Source of the DNA: Gelatoporia subvermispora B
Taxonomy: Eukaryota; Basidiomycota; Agaricomycetes; Polyporales; Gelatoporiaceae
Direction: 5' to 3'
NCBI GenBank assembly: GCA_000320605.2
Contig: KB445804.1
Location: forward strand, 395,785-459,784
Length of the DNA: 64,000 nucleotides
The notes below the pieces were generated by a model. The model ran no database searches. It was not told the origin of the DNA and saw only the letters and a program-made list of their open reading frames with translations. Numbering within the stretch: position 1 is the stretch's first letter; each line of letters opens with the position of its first letter. A program made the position numbers and the translations under genes. This document shows, piece by piece, positions 31,896 to 44,828 of the stretch.

Positions 31896-33816
31896 TCACT
31901 CTCGCCAGGTAAGAAACGCACCTTCTACGAAGCCCTCCTGCTTCTCGCCCGAGATGTCCTCGAGCGTCTTCTGCTTCGTCTCGGGGAGCAGCAGCGTCGA
32001 GCAGACACCCGTGAGCATGAAGAACGCGAAGATCTCCATGATGTGCTTCACAAACGCGTTCGTGCCGCCGATGTTCACGAGGCGCGAGAACCCGACCTGC
32101 GCGACGATCGCGCCGAGCTTGCCGGTCGCCGCCGAGATACCGTGGCCCGTCGAGCGGTAGCGCGTCGGGAACGCCTCGCCGGGGATGATGAATGTCGTCG
32201 TGTTGGGGCCGAAATTCTGGAAGAAGTTCGTGAGGCAGTACAGGAATACGAACGCATCCTTCGCCGAGCCCGTCGCGGTGAGCTTGTCGTATGCGAAGCC
32301 CATGATGATGAACAGGATGGTGAGCATGATGAAGCCCATCAGCTGAATGGGCTTGCGGCCCCAGCTGTCGATGAACAAGAATGTCGCCCAGTAACCAGGG
32401 ATGAGACCAGCGGCCGACAGGATCATGTTGCCAACGCAAATGTTCTTCAGGTTAGTATATACGGCCAGTGTCTTCGGCAAATTCCCAGTGGGAGTACCAA
32501 AGCCGATCGCCTCGAGGATGATGGACGAGTTCAGGCCAAGACCGTAGAACGCAATCTGTGCGAGAGCCTACATCAGACAAAATATCGAATTTAGGAAGGA
32601 ACACAACGAACATCGAGCGCGAACCACGAGTACGACGTGCCGATGAGTAGCTTCGCGTTCTCCCACTTTGAGAAATAATGGATAAAGTCGCGCTTGGTCG
32701 CCCTGGGTGCCTGCACGCGCTGGATGACCGCGTCAGGGTCGACGTGGTAGGTGCCGGTGGTGAGGAAATTGTCGACATCCTGCGCCGCCTGGTTAACATT
32801 GCGCTCGACATCCATGGTGAAACGGGGCGTCTCGGGGATTGTGAGCCGGAAGTAGAGGGCGACGACACCGGGAACACAGCCGAGACCGATGAGCAGACGC
32901 CAGATGAAATCGACATGGCGAAGCACGGTCGGATCGTCGTTAATCACACTGTCCTTGAACGCCGCGACAAGGATGAATGCGATCAGCGCGGCAGCTGCAT
33001 AGGCTGATGAGCTTTGTGCGCGTAAATTTAGGTAACCAGAACGTACCGAACTGGCCCCATCCTTGGTTGGCAAACACGGCGGTCATAAGTCTCCCTCGCG
33101 ATTTTGTCGCAGCGAACTCGGACGAAATGACGGCACTTAGAGGATAGTCTCCTCCGATACCCACGCCCATGATGAATCGCCAGACCATGATGACCGCGAG
33201 GATGTTGACCGCATGCGCCTCGCCCGCGACAGCCTGACCGAAAGTCGCGACGATGATGATCATGAGCTCGATACCGTCTGGAGAAATTATCAGCGCTCGT
33301 ATCGCCCATCACAGATAAAGGAACGACGTACACATGCGCTTGCGCCCGACAACATCGGCAAGCCAGCCGAAAATCAATTGACCGAACAGGTTACCGATGG
33401 GGGTTGCGACCTTGACACCGAGATCCTGGTTTGTGTTCAGCTTGCCGCCTAGCAAGAAGATATATGAGGCAAATTGTCAGAGAAAAGCGAAAGAAAAACG
33501 CACCTTTTCCGTACAAGTAGCCCAACATAGTCGACGCAATGTTGATGGCGAAAATGTCGTATGCATCGGTGAAGAAGCCGACACCCGCGACGAGCGAGAC
33601 CTTCACATGGAACCACCTATGGTGCGCACGCGTTTAACGAGCATTCACGCTTTCGGATAAGATGGGTGCTTACGAGAAAGGCGCCTCGTCGATTTCGGCA
33701 AGGGCAGCGCGCCGGCGCTCGTCGAGCTCGAAGGCGGCATCGTGTGTCTTCTCGAGCTGGGGCTCGTTGGACGAGTGGGACGAGACCTTGTCGACGGCGT
33801 AGGATGTGGCGGCCAT
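31896..33816 (-). CDS. PHO84: PHO84-type inorganic phosphate/H+ symporter (copy 1)
   Basis: High-affinity phosphate uptake at the plasma membrane, major facilitator superfamily (PHS family). Start at ATG 33816 (MAATSYAVDKVSS). Motifs in order: WFHVKVSLVAGVGFFTDAYDIFAINI (TM1 with the conserved Asp), GNLFGQLIFGWLADVVGRKRMYG (MFS motif A), WRFIMGVGIGGDYPLSAVISSEFA (PHS signature GGDYPLS), IPETPRFTMDV, then DSWGRKPIQLMGF, FFQNFGPNTTTFIIPGEAFPTRYRSTGHG and LPETKQKTLEDISGE at the end. Twelve membrane helices expected with a large central loop. About seven exons; no intron interrupts VWRFIMGVGIGG, unlike copy 2. Expression in this family is normally phosphate-repressed; I did not find a clear PHO-type binding site. 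Confidence 0.92.
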
Positions 33817-36800
33817 CTCGTTCGGGGCCTCGGGGGGTAGAGGGGGGGAACGAGGAACGGCAGATGCGGCGGCGACGACGGGGGTATGATGGCTTTATAT
33901 TCCTCGCACGCTGACCGGGTGGCAGGATCCGGGGATGAAATTGGGCCTGGGCGGGTGCATATTGGGATGACCTGAGAGATCTGTGGATTGCGCTTCTGCG
34001 TGGGTGCCTCGCCCGTTTGTGGGCAACTGCATGCTCTCCCAAGGTCGTTCCTTGCACGTTCGTAGTGCCCAGCCAATCAGCGTCCGCCCCGCGCTTGGCA
34101 CAACACCTGCCTAATCGGGCGCTGGTGCACGTTCGCTATGCGCGATCAATGTTCGCTGCTCGAGACGAGGCCTTCGCCGTCCTATCCTACCCAGACTGAT
34201 CTCCCGACGGGGCTCAACCCTCCGCCCGGTCTCTCCTGTTTCTACTGTGTCTAATTACTCGTCTGTCCGCTCGCCCGCCTCCCGCCTCCACCCCAAACTC
34301 CTGTCTCGTGATTTGCCTGTGCTTGCCTAGATTCTGTCACCCTGCGCGTCCATCTCTCCGGAGCTGTGCCGGCCGTTCGCCCCGGGGCTACAGCTGACCC
34401 TCAGACGTCGCGCGCCTGCCCTCGTTGGAGTGCATTCACTGCCCTGCCGCCTTCTCGATCCTTCTCTCGCCCGCCACCCACCACATAGTCGCAACAAATT
34501 GCCTGTCGGAGCGTGCGCATACTCTGTTCAGCCTCGTATTCCTGTCCTCGCCACGACGCAATCATGACTCGAAGAACCGCGCATGTGCTTCATGTCAAGA
34601 GCTGCAGACAGATCCAGGCATGCCGGCACGGCGCGCGGCCGCGAAGCTTGTCCATATCAGCGCGATTCGCACCACCGCGCACCGCGCTGCTGATCGTGTG
34701 CCGCGCCTATGCACGCCCGGCATGTTTAGACAAGGTTCGCGGGTGCTCGCACGCACTTTTTATGTCACTTCGGACGCACCGCCGACGCAGCTGCTGCGAG
34801 AAAGTTGCCATGTAGACCGATCCCGCGTCCACATACTATTTGCACAGTGGCTTGATGGCCCGCCGTGCAGCGCTGCGGTGCATGCCATATACCCTCGTCC
34901 TTGCTTTCCCTAGACTAGCGAACCCGCCGGCAATGCAGTGATCCTGTCGATTTCCGCCTGCGCAGCCTCGGTCTGCTACCATTTGTCCTTCACTTCTATC
35001 TTGGAGCGCACGCCGCGCGGCCGCATTGACAGAGGCACACGTCTACCAAGGTTTGCTCCTGTCCACCCCGATTCGTGCATCGATTCAACATATCACACTG
35101 TCCACCACGCGGCGTCGTCCTCTATTCTCGGACCCCATTGAGCGGAGCCTGCAGGCAGTTTGCATCCAGGCGATGTGGATGCGGAATCACGTTCGCATCT
35201 CCATCGCCCTTGTTGGCCAACTGTGCGAGCAGCCAGAAGCTGTTCGTGCGCTGTACGTGTATCTCGGAAGCCCCCTCACCGCCTCGCGCGACGTGCGTGC
35301 GACGGGGCCTGTACGCTCCGTCGGTTCCAGACCAGCACCAACTTTGCTATCTACCCTCGTGTGTGCGTCTGGGCCACAGAGCTTCGAGTGTGCGGCGCGT
35401 CACAGCCATCAGGCGTCTCCCGCGTCGCTATGAGCACCCAGGACACTCGAGCGCAGGGCTGCTTCCTGGCTTCTAATGGCTAGCGGGATCTGAGCCGCGC
35501 TCGCTTAGCTGGATCGACGGCCCAGGGATTGTGCGCGCGTCATCGCGCTAGAGGCCTGCACGCTGCATCTCGAGTCCGCGCACGCGCTGTCTGCTGCGCA
35601 GGGACCGGGACAAATGTCGGCCTCACGTGCTCGGCGTATTTCATCGCGCGCAGAGCACGCGCACCCCGTCACCGTGCATACACGTCCCGGTCCCGCGCTT
35701 CTGCTCGGGTGTGCTTCTGGGCATGGTATGACACCTCCCAAGCCCAAGCGAGTTGCCATCTCACGTCGTCCCCTTTGAGCTGCGCGCATCCGACAAGACT
35801 GGGCCGCGCGCTCGCGGTTTCCGTGCCTATCTCTTCGGTGGCGAACGCGCACGGCTCGCCGGGGGCGTGCTGATTATATCAACACGAGTGCCGCGGGCGA
35901 GGATGCCATCGTGGATGCGGGCGCGCCCTCCCCACGCTCGCGTTCCTCCATTGCTGATGGTCAACAGGCCGTGTTCGCAACATCGACACATCGGTTCATC
36001 CGCTCAGCGCACCGCTCTCAGGCGATACGATGGCTGTGCGATCTGGGTTTGCTTCACAGGGCCCAGGACGGCATCCTGAGGCCCGAAGGCCTGAACCCCG
36101 CGCCACTCCGTCACTGCCCGCGAGTCCCGGATATGCGAAGAATCAATTTCCGCGACATCGACTCTGCTTCTGCTACTTCGACTCGTCCGCTCTGATCCTA
36201 TCTTTTGCGAGATATGGCTCGCGAAGTACCAGAGCTATATCCGCCAAGGCCATCTCGCGCTCCGTGGCCACAATCATGCTGCGCAGAGTCCATCTACTTC
36301 TTACAGCTGCATTCCTGCTGGTAACACTAACAAGGTACGCCCCTGCATAGCCTCGTATACGTCCGCGGCGCTGCGCGTGCTTCGTTCTGACTCCATCTAC
36401 AACGAACTGAATGGACATCAGTGAACCCTTCACTTCCGCTGTTCGTGCTTGCACGACTCAAAGCAGCAACAGCAGAGGAAAAGCAGATGCGGCATTTTTC
36501 TGATGCATGCCAAGATCGATGTTCTCGACCCCATACCCTCCAGGGCCGTCGACACTTTATGTGCACAGCTTCCGCACCAGTGTGATGTCTACTGTTCATC
36601 ATTGTTCAGCGGCCCCACCACTTCGGCCCAACAACCGCGTGAAAAAAGGGAGAAACGCATAATTCCCCGCTCTTGATGCGCACTTGTGCCTCACTTGCAT
36701 CGGCGCTCCTAGCATACGCTTCTATTGCGAAAGTAGCAAAATCTGTCGAAGCATGAAAGGCAAACGTGAGGCTTCTCGCATGGTCTGACCAGTGTTTGTG

Positions 36801-37990
36801 ACGTCTTCTTGAAAATATTTTGATACTCCTCGTTTACAGCCTGGCGGGGCGGAGCCCCACGGCACGGTGTGTAACGAAAAGACACTGCCCGAAAGCACAA
36901 TAGCGACGTCTTTTTCCAGTGGCGTTGTATAGCACAGCATCGCATCCGACCGTGTTCGATGCGAACTTCCCTCTCCCTCGCCATTTTCCTCAATGAAGAT
37001 CAATATTATCATCCGTGCTAGACTCACGATACGCTATTTGCATCAAGCAGCGAAACATGTCTCCCCGAGTCCCAAATCTCAATGCCTAGCAGTTACCCCC
37101 GTCGGGAAGATGGAGCGGGCTGTAGGTATGGAATGCATGTTCGTCATCCCGGATCGCCATTTTCAGCCACTTTGGTGGTTTTCCCGACAACAGGCGGAGC
37201 GTCATGTGGCGTTTTACGCGAGCTCTCACCGTGGTCCTGTCTGTCGCAGCTGCCAATAAGTACTTTGCAGTCCTGTCAGGTATGACGTTCGGTATATGTG
37301 GGTCGCTGTGTGCATCAGTGCACGCTTTGTCAGAATGCACACGTTGCTATACATATCTTGGCGCCTCCTTCTAACTCTCTCCGGCGCACAGACTGTAGCA
37401 CGTCGTTACGAAAACCCGCCATACAATGCTTTCCGCGCGCTGAACACATTGACAGTGTCCTGCTATGATCCCCCTGCTGTCCCAGCTCCTCGGAACAGCT
37501 CTGCTGCGCACTGACAAAGTTTACCCAGCCCGATAGGGTGCTCCGTTTCCCTCGCCGATCGCCCAAATCGACCACACCTTCCCGCACCGTACCTGCAGCC
37601 CGAGCCTATCCAGTGCACGTGCGCCTGCCCGCCCACTCACAGCGGAACGCAAGGTTGCAAGGTTCATGATGACCCGCGCTCCGCTGGTCGCGGCCTGCGC
37701 AGCGCGGGATGTATATGCCTTCGCGGCTTCTATCCTGGCTCTATTGCGTCCGCGAGCAGCTCCGCTGACAGCTTCGCTGTACCGGCGGCGAAGCCGTGGA
37801 TGCCGCGCGATCGCGTTTGCGCGGATTGCTATCTGCTGTTCGGACGTCGGGCGCGGCGCGCGGGCGGTGTGGCTGGTGATTTGGTTTGCGGGGTGTCGTG
37901 TGAGCGTCCAGGCGCGCGCAGAGTGCGCTGATTGTTGTCAGGTCCAGGACGCGGTTTGTAATCTGAGGTGTTGGATGTAGTTCCAGAACG
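33817..37990. other. gene-poor region, left half
   Basis: From the PHO84-1 promoter onward I see only short frames on both strands. Between about 34.4 and 36.4 kb several Ser/Arg/Ala-rich frames of 100-135 codons overlap each other in different phases, as expected from G+C-rich non-coding DNA. No transposase, reverse transcriptase, terminal repeat, tRNA or rRNA is recognised. Confidence 0.5.
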
Positions 37991-37997
37991 GAACGAT

Positions 37998-38097
37998 ACT
38001 ATGGAATACCGTCTTCCTACATTTCAGGGCGGTGCATCATAGAATAACACTATGGAACACCGACTTACTACATTTTCAGGACGGTGCATCATAGAAG
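37998..38097. repeat. two-copy tandem repeat, period 51 nt
   Basis: ACTATGGAAYACCG begins at 37998 and again at 38049; both copies continue with CTACATTT and GGTGCATCATAGAA. The copies differ at a few positions, so the duplication is not brand new. It lies in the gene-poor region between the two PHO84 genes. Confidence 0.75.
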
Positions 38098-41000
38098 GTG
38101 GGTTTCTTATCTGAATCACTTGCCAGTCACAGGACCACCGAAACTTACGATTCACCGCGAGCCGTGGGCCGCACTGCGTCATATTGGACAGACCTTTACA
38201 GTCGCACGACCTTGTTACGTCGCATCCCGCTCGCCGGCGGCGTATCGAAGGTACATCTAGGCTCGGCATGCGTGCCGGCTCCCGTGATAGGTATCCGATA
38301 TTCCTTGGCCCCTGTCTTTGTGGCGTTCTTCACAGAATATGTGGCGAATACCGAGAAGCACGGGTGCAAAGCAACCCAGGCAGCGTCCAATACGATGGCG
38401 AGGACTGTCAGTGCTGTGATGTGCTTGTCTGTTTGTGTCGCTGAGTCGCAGGCCACTGGACGAGCTGACGTGTTTCGCGCGGAAACATAGCAACCAAATA
38501 GCTTGACATGTTTTCGGTGGTGACTGCGGTACGTGGTCAGCATTCCATGTCGTGGGTCGGCGCAAGATTCAATACAACGCATCTGACGCATCTTCCGATA
38601 CCGTCCCCCGGACTTGGGTCATCTCGCACGTCCTCCGTTCGCGTATGACTGTTCATACCACAAATACATATGAGAGTATCACACTACAGAAGTCTATCTG
38701 TGCAGAGCATGTTTGTTGTGGTGCGTGATGCTGCTTGTTGATGCTACTAAAATTATTGTTCCCGCAGTAGTCCTTGCGCCAAGCCCCTAGTGCTATTGAA
38801 GACTGTAAAAAATCGGGATTCCGATGCTGCATCTCAAAACCTGTACGCCGAGACATTTCCGAAACTCTCCTGTCTCGTGGATTGCCCGCGCAAAGATGTC
38901 GGGTTGCGGGTACTATGAGAGCCGCGACATGCGTGTGAACGCCGGGGAGGGCTCGCAGAGCGTGCAGACTGCACTGCCTGGCTAGCTTCTCCATGAACAT
39001 GGTATTTCGCGATATCGCTCTGCTCATCATTACAATTGCAACTCCTAAACGTTGCTTGGCAAAGGCACAGCCACGCACCGAGCACGGCGCCCCGACGCAT
39101 TTTCGCGCATATTCCGAATTACTTCTCTGCCACCGAAACGTATCCCCCCGACAGTAAAGCATGTTATCGAGGGCCAAGTTGATTTTGCGGCGTATTCTTC
39201 CTGCTTTCTCCTCCGGACCTGCGGTATGACATGCTAATATCAAAGATATGCCAGTGCAAGCTTTCTAAGATTGATAAACACGCTATTCCGATATCTATGT
39301 TGCCTGACTATCTCTCCTCGGTAACCAGTTGAGCCACAGCTTGACACTTGCTCAGGGATACCCGGGTAACTCTTTCTCGGCTGCCATACAGTCGGCGTAA
39401 AGAATCACGTTGATCACTCCGCATTTGTTGACGAACACAGAAACCGAGATTGACAATCTGGAAACACTGATAGATGCAATACTTTTAGTAGATTGTTGCG
39501 CACTGTTGGCATTTGATGCGCTCGCAGAGACACACACGGGGGGGGATACCAAAAGGCCAGTCTATCATTGCTCACACCTTCGAGCTTACGTCTGGTAGGT
39601 TTGATAACTCATGTTGCAGTGTAGGACATCAAGCTGCTGATGATCGTATCTTGACAATTTCCCCATTCTGTAGTGTGGGTCTTGGACTTCCATTCGGGAT
39701 ACGATAGTGTACCTATTTCGCTGCGTCTCAATTCCGCTAATTCTGCTTTTGGCGCAGACACACTGAGCCCCTTTTCGGTTGGAAAGCTTTAGACTCAAGC
39801 TCCGCCGGAGCGCCGAGTCGACAAGAGCTAAAATGGTATTTCAATTACGGAGCTCGATTTCTTGGCTATCAGCCTAGGACATTACCTCAGTTGCTCGATC
39901 CGACGCATCTTGCGACATCTGTACTTCCAATGTCAGACATTAAGCTGTTGTCTGAAGTCAACCAGTCTATCATTTGTGATGACGTGATGTCGAGAGTGTG
40001 AGATGCCGCTGTCCAGAGTTAGTCTCTCCAATGAATGTTCTTTGCGTACCGAAGTGATAACATCTAGCCGTTTGCAGACCCCTCCGAGACGTGGTTACCA
40101 CATTCGCTCTTCCGAGTCGCAACGGAGATAAATCTTCGTGAGCGGTGCTATGCTTTCCCTGCGGTGCCTATATAGATTCAACGAGGGTCATCAGCCGGTT
40201 GCCGCCGCAGATACGTTCTTCGGCTCGTCTTTGGGTGCAGTCTCTGTGAACATCTTTCGGCACGTCATCGACCTTGACTACGTATGATTCTCTCTCTCTC
40301 TCTCTCTCTTTCTGCAAATGGTTGCTATAGACATGTCAATAGGACCTCACAATGGGCTGCTCGCGCACTACCTCGAGGCTTGCTGAAGCCACTGTGAGCA
40401 TGACATGGTCTTATTCAGGTTTAGGGTTTGTGCTGAGAGATTGCGAGATGCAATCTTGTACTCGAATCAGAAATGATATGACTGTGATAGAAAGCTACAA
40501 AGGAAACATCATGCATGCCAATGTGCGAGCTAAAGAGACACATCAGCGGGCTCGCCGACAGTAGGGGTTGGGCGCGTTCCTAGTAAGCACTTCCTTTTTC
40601 GGCGGGTCCCTGACCGATACGTCGCATGTCGGCGTGGCTTACCAAACGCCCTATCCGTCGACACGTTTTCCCACCGAAACTTTTGCGCTTCCACGGACCC
40701 ACTTCTATCTCCTTTTGCAAGCAGCTTGGAGAGGTCATGCGGCGTTGCATCTACATTCCTAGTGCCGCAACGTTATATAGTACTACGCATAACGCTTTTG
40801 GCGTTCACTGCAAACCCGCCGAGATCTGATATCTGAGCTGTACGACGACTGTTCTGTGCTGATTCTCTGGTCCGTCTCCGCCGTCCGTATAGAGGCGACT
40901 AAATTTCAATATATAGATGCGATCTTCGAATTTGGAATCGCCCGACATAAGACTGCTTCCTGAATATTTTCCCTTCACAAGCGTGGGAGTGCGCCTGGTT

Positions 41001-41292
41001 CTGTCAATTTGTATGTGCACGCACGTTTAGCATCGGCACCGGCGAGCGGCCTATCTCCATTGGGACGTGGCACATCCCTGCATCTATCCCATACTGTGGT
41101 CAACTCAGGAAAAGCGTCGGTATCGTTGGTGCCGCCTAGACAGGGCTATGATTCGCTCTATGACACTAGATTGGACGCCCGTAGCATCTGGCCCGCGGGT
41201 TGATGCGTGCTCAGCGGTTGTGCGCTGCACACCCAACTAGAACATCAGGTACAACGGTCTGACCCGAGCGGTGAAAGGCTGGGCGTACCGGC
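38098..41292. other. gene-poor region, right half
   Basis: Frames at 38098-38591 and 38653-39243 reach 130-196 codons without a motif I recognise. The last 300 nt form the promoter of PHO84-2. Confidence 0.45.
40289..40309. repeat. TC dinucleotide microsatellite
   Basis: About ten uninterrupted TC units followed by a T. A pyrimidine tract of this kind can be a promoter element, but no gene starts close by. Confidence 0.9.
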
Positions 41293-41298
41293 TATATA
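41293..41298 (+). promoter_or_regulatory. possible TATA box of PHO84-2
   Basis: TATATA within GGCTATATAGCC, about 125 nt before the ATG at 41420. The distance is a little long for a fungal TATA-to-ATG interval but plausible with a 5' UTR near 90 nt. Confidence 0.35.
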
Positions 41299-41419
41299 GC
41301 CCTATGAACCTTACCGGTGAAATGACCCCTGCGCCCCTAGACTGAAGAGCGAACGTGCTATACATACTGCGACCTCCGACCTACCCTAAGACTCCTTCCG
41401 GGTTCGCGCCCCCGTCATA

Positions 41420-43770
41420 ATGGCTGCGTTACCTACGTTCTTTCCCTCTTCCAAAGCATCTTCGGGCGCTCTGCGTTCCACTCGTGAACGCGAATCAACG
41501 ACTCGTTCGAGGTCGAGTGCTCGACTCCTCAACGAGCGACGACAAGCTGTATTAGCTGAGATCGACAATGCTCAATTTTCGTACGTACCTCAATATCTTG
41601 CTGATCAATGCTCGATCCTCATGCCGATGTCGCGCCAGGTGGTTCCACGTGAAGGTCTCGTTCGTGTCAGGCGCCGGTTTCTTTACCGATGCGTACGTTG
41701 CATCCCTCTGCATCCCTTCATTGTATTCATCTGAAATTCGCCCGCAGCTACGACATTTTTTCGATCAGTATCGTTGCAACTATCTTGGGCTATTTGTATG
41801 GTTCAGGTACTTGACCATCTTTGCAAAGCGTGAGGTACCGTCTTGATCCGCCGGATATATCTGGCCACAGTGCAAGACCCATCTGATCCTAGCATTTCTG
41901 GCCGGTCGCTCAGTGTTTCACAGTCTCTGGGCGTGAAGATCGCAACACCTGTTGGCATCTTATTCGGTCAGTTGCTCTTTGGATGGCTTGGGGATGTTCT
42001 GGGTCGCAAACGGATATGTGAGGATCTCATGCCCCGAAAGTCTCATTTTCGAGTACAATCTGACTAGATATACAGATGGCTTGGAGCTCACTATTATGAT
42101 CATTGCGACGTTCGGTCAGACAACATGTGCGCAAGGTGCTGCTGTCAACGCCATCAGTCTACTTGTCGTCTGGCGACTCATCGTGAGTCTACCTCGTCCT
42201 CAGAAGTCATCGGGATAATGTCGCATTGTCTTCGCGAGCTTTTCCTACCCTTTCGAGGCTTTCGCTCCTCCTCACCGCGCGCCTGACGGGCGGTGAAGGG
42301 GGAAAGACGCGACAAAGCCTCAAAAGGCAGGCGAAGCGCCCACAGTCAACTTGGCTAACCTTCGTCCACAGATGGGCATAGGAATCGGTGGAGACTACCC
42401 CTTGAGTGCCGTGATATCTTCGGAGTTTTCGTCTGTGTATATTCGTGGCCGAGTAATGACTGCCGTCTTTGCCAATCAGGGCTGGGGTCAGCTGGGTAAG
42501 TCCACATGTTTGTCCTATGTCACACGTCTTACTATAGGCGCATTTCTAGCCGCTACGATCGTCTCTACAGTAGTTGTCTCCGCATACAAATCTTCCGTAT
42601 TGCATGAGAACGGCTCATTTGAGCGAGACTTGGATCAAATTTGGCGTCTGGTCATCGGCCTCGGATGTGTTCCTGCTGCCGTCGCACTTTACTTTCGTCT
42701 CACTATCCCGGAGACACCGCGATTTACCATGGATATCGAGAACAATGTTTCGCAAGCTGCCAAAGACGTCGACAGTTACCTCAACACTGGCCTGTACACC
42801 GTTGAACCTGAGGCAGTCGCCAATCGGGCAAATGCGCGTGTGGCATCCAGGCGGGACTTCGCAGTCTACTTCTCGCAGTGGAAGAACCTCAAAGTTCTCG
42901 TTGGTACTGCGTACTCTTGGTTCGTCCTGGATGTGAGCACCCCTCTGTAGGCTAGCACTCTTTCGTCATGCTGACACTACTGACAGATTGCTTTTTACGG
43001 TCTGAGCCTCAATAGTTCAACGCTACTCGAAGCTATCCACTTTGGCTCTGCGGACAAGGGATTGACTAGTGCGGCAGCTGTCATATACCAGAATATTCGC
43101 AATGTTTGTATTGGAAACCTTGTGCTCTCTTTGGCAGGATTTATTCCTGGTTACTGGGCCTGTTTCTGTGTGATTGATAGTTGGGGGCGCAAACCCATCC
43201 AACTGATGGGCTTCGGTGTCCTCACGGTGCTCTTCATCATCATGGGTCAGTTTTATCCCCTTTCTTGATTTTATATTCGCTGATGAGGGGATGATGGAAT
43301 ATGATAGGCTCGGCATACGAGAGACTGACGCAGACAAGCGCAGGGCAATCGATATTTGTTGCTCTGTACTGCCTAGCCGATTTCTTCCAAAATTTCGGTC
43401 CTAACACCACGACATTCATCATCCCTGGCGAGGTCTTTCCCACTCGCTACCGGTCGACCGCCCACGGTATCTCCGCTGCCTGCGGCAAGCTCGGCGCTGT
43501 TCTTGCGCAGATCGCCTTCCAATGGCTGAAGGACATCGGCGGTGAAAACAAGTGGATTGGACACATGTGGGAGCCAATTGCTCCTTTGTACATCGCATTC
43601 TGACAGGATATAACAGTCTGCAGATTTTCGGCGCGTTCATGGTCACGGGTATATTGTCTACCTTGTTGATCCCCGAAACTAAGCAAAAGACCCTTGAATT
43701 TCTTTCGAACGAGGACCAAATTGGGTTCATGCGGACAGGTCCGTCATTGACATCCTCATCTACGTCGTAG
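41420..43770 (+). CDS. PHO84: PHO84-type phosphate/H+ symporter (copy 2)
   Basis: Paralogue of the transporter at 31896-33816, in opposite orientation 7.6 kb away. Eight or so introns splice to a complete frame: NAQFS|WFHVKVSFVSGAGFFTDA|YDIFSIS, IATPVGILFGQLLFGWLGDVLGRKRI|YGLELTIMI, VVWRLI|MGIGIGGDYPLS, GWGQL|GAFLAATI, AYSWFVLD|IAFYG, IIMG|SAYERL, IGHI|LQIFGAFMVTG, LIPETKQKTLEF. All 12 membrane helices and the PHS signature are kept; the frame seems intact. Differences: a divergent Ser/Arg-rich N terminus, a Ser-rich tail (SLTSSSTS), and an extra 189-nt intron at 42183-42371 that copy 1 lacks and that contains a hairpin. A last splice (to TCTGCAG near 43618) is inferred from protein continuity. 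Confidence 0.88.
42249..42327. repeat. imperfect fold-back inside PHO84-2 intron
   Basis: Outer arms CCTTTCGAGGCTTT (42249-42262) and AAAGCCTCAAAAGG (42314-42327) are complementary at 13 of 14 positions. Inner arms 42271-42278 and 42290-42297 pair at 7 of 8. The hairpin fills the middle of the 189-nt intron at 42183-42371. Confidence 0.65.
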
Positions 43771-44828
43771 ATGACTGACGATGACATCCTCAGAGTCGAG
43801 ATTCAGCCCCAGTGACAGATTCCGCTTTTCGGCTGACTTTCAGATGGCCCCGATATCTCTATCGCCAATCGAAGAACCTAGACCAATGAGCCCGGCGGCG
43901 GCGTGGATTGGTAGAAATGTAGATCGTGGTGTATCCCCGGACTTGTACCCTAACAGAGCAAAGTAGCTGTATTGTATAGGCTTCTTCCATGTGTCAATAA
44001 GTACTGTAATCATTTGTAGTCGTTGTGTCATCGGCGAGGCTGATGGCTATGTCAAATGTGGGGATCTTTGTCGAAAAGGTCAAAATGCCTGGTTCACCGC
44101 TGGTGTTCTTTCCGTTCCAGGATACACCGAGATGTAAATCCTTGAATGCTCGGTTTCATGTCGCCTAAATGCACGAATCATGTGGTCACTGAGCCGGAAG
44201 CTTTTCTCTATCAATTAAATCTGCAGATAAATCAGACCGTGGGAATGATCTCCGACTCAGCATCATCGCGGAAAGGACCATGTCACGGACGCTATGACGC
44301 TCGAGACTACCCATCACAACTACCTCGTGGGTGAGCAAGTCAGACTGCCGAGTTCGATTTGAAGCCCTGTCTGTTCTTGGTCACCCCAAGGAATAATTAA
44401 CGTTGTATGATCCGTGCGACATGGGCCTCGAAGTCTACTACATCCGACTGGTGACGTGTCCCCGATGGCCGCGTCCGAATTGTGGTAGCACGCAAAACGT
44501 ATGCTCTCTAGTGCATTGTGCACGATTCAGCAGGTAAGCGTATCTGTATTACGTCGGACTTACCTCGATTAACACCCCGGTACGCTTTGGCGAACAGGCT
44601 GTCTTCGGCGTGCCTCCCATGAGGCTCTCCGGATGTTCTAAACTACCTGATATGTCCAGGAACGTCGTAAGATCGCAGCTCGCTCCGCAGGTCTCCACGT
44701 TGGAAGAGTTCTCGGGCCCGATACCTCGCTTCATATCGCTCGCATGGATATAGCGGCGATGGCAGTCTAATCGCACTCGTCCCCGCAATCGATACCTCTT
44801 CAGCTAACGTCCTGTAGTGCCCGGCCGA
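43771..44828. other. intergenic, nothing recognised
   Basis: About 1 kb with only short frames. Holds the 3' UTR of PHO84-2 and the promoter of the second DnaJ gene. The short frame 43781-43966 (+) opens just after the PHO84-2 stop and might be read as an extended tail, but the TAG at 43768-43770 ends the preceding frame. Confidence 0.5.

Noticed and set aside
34425..36195. Long Ser/Arg/Ala-rich ORFs in the gene-poor region
   Set aside because: Three frames are open in turn over the same DNA with similar composition, which indicates G+C bias and not coding. No retroelement motif such as YxDD or DDE could be seen.
38653..39243. 196-codon minus-strand ORF
   Set aside because: No recognisable motif, unusual Cys/His/Arg-rich text and overlapping alternative frames.
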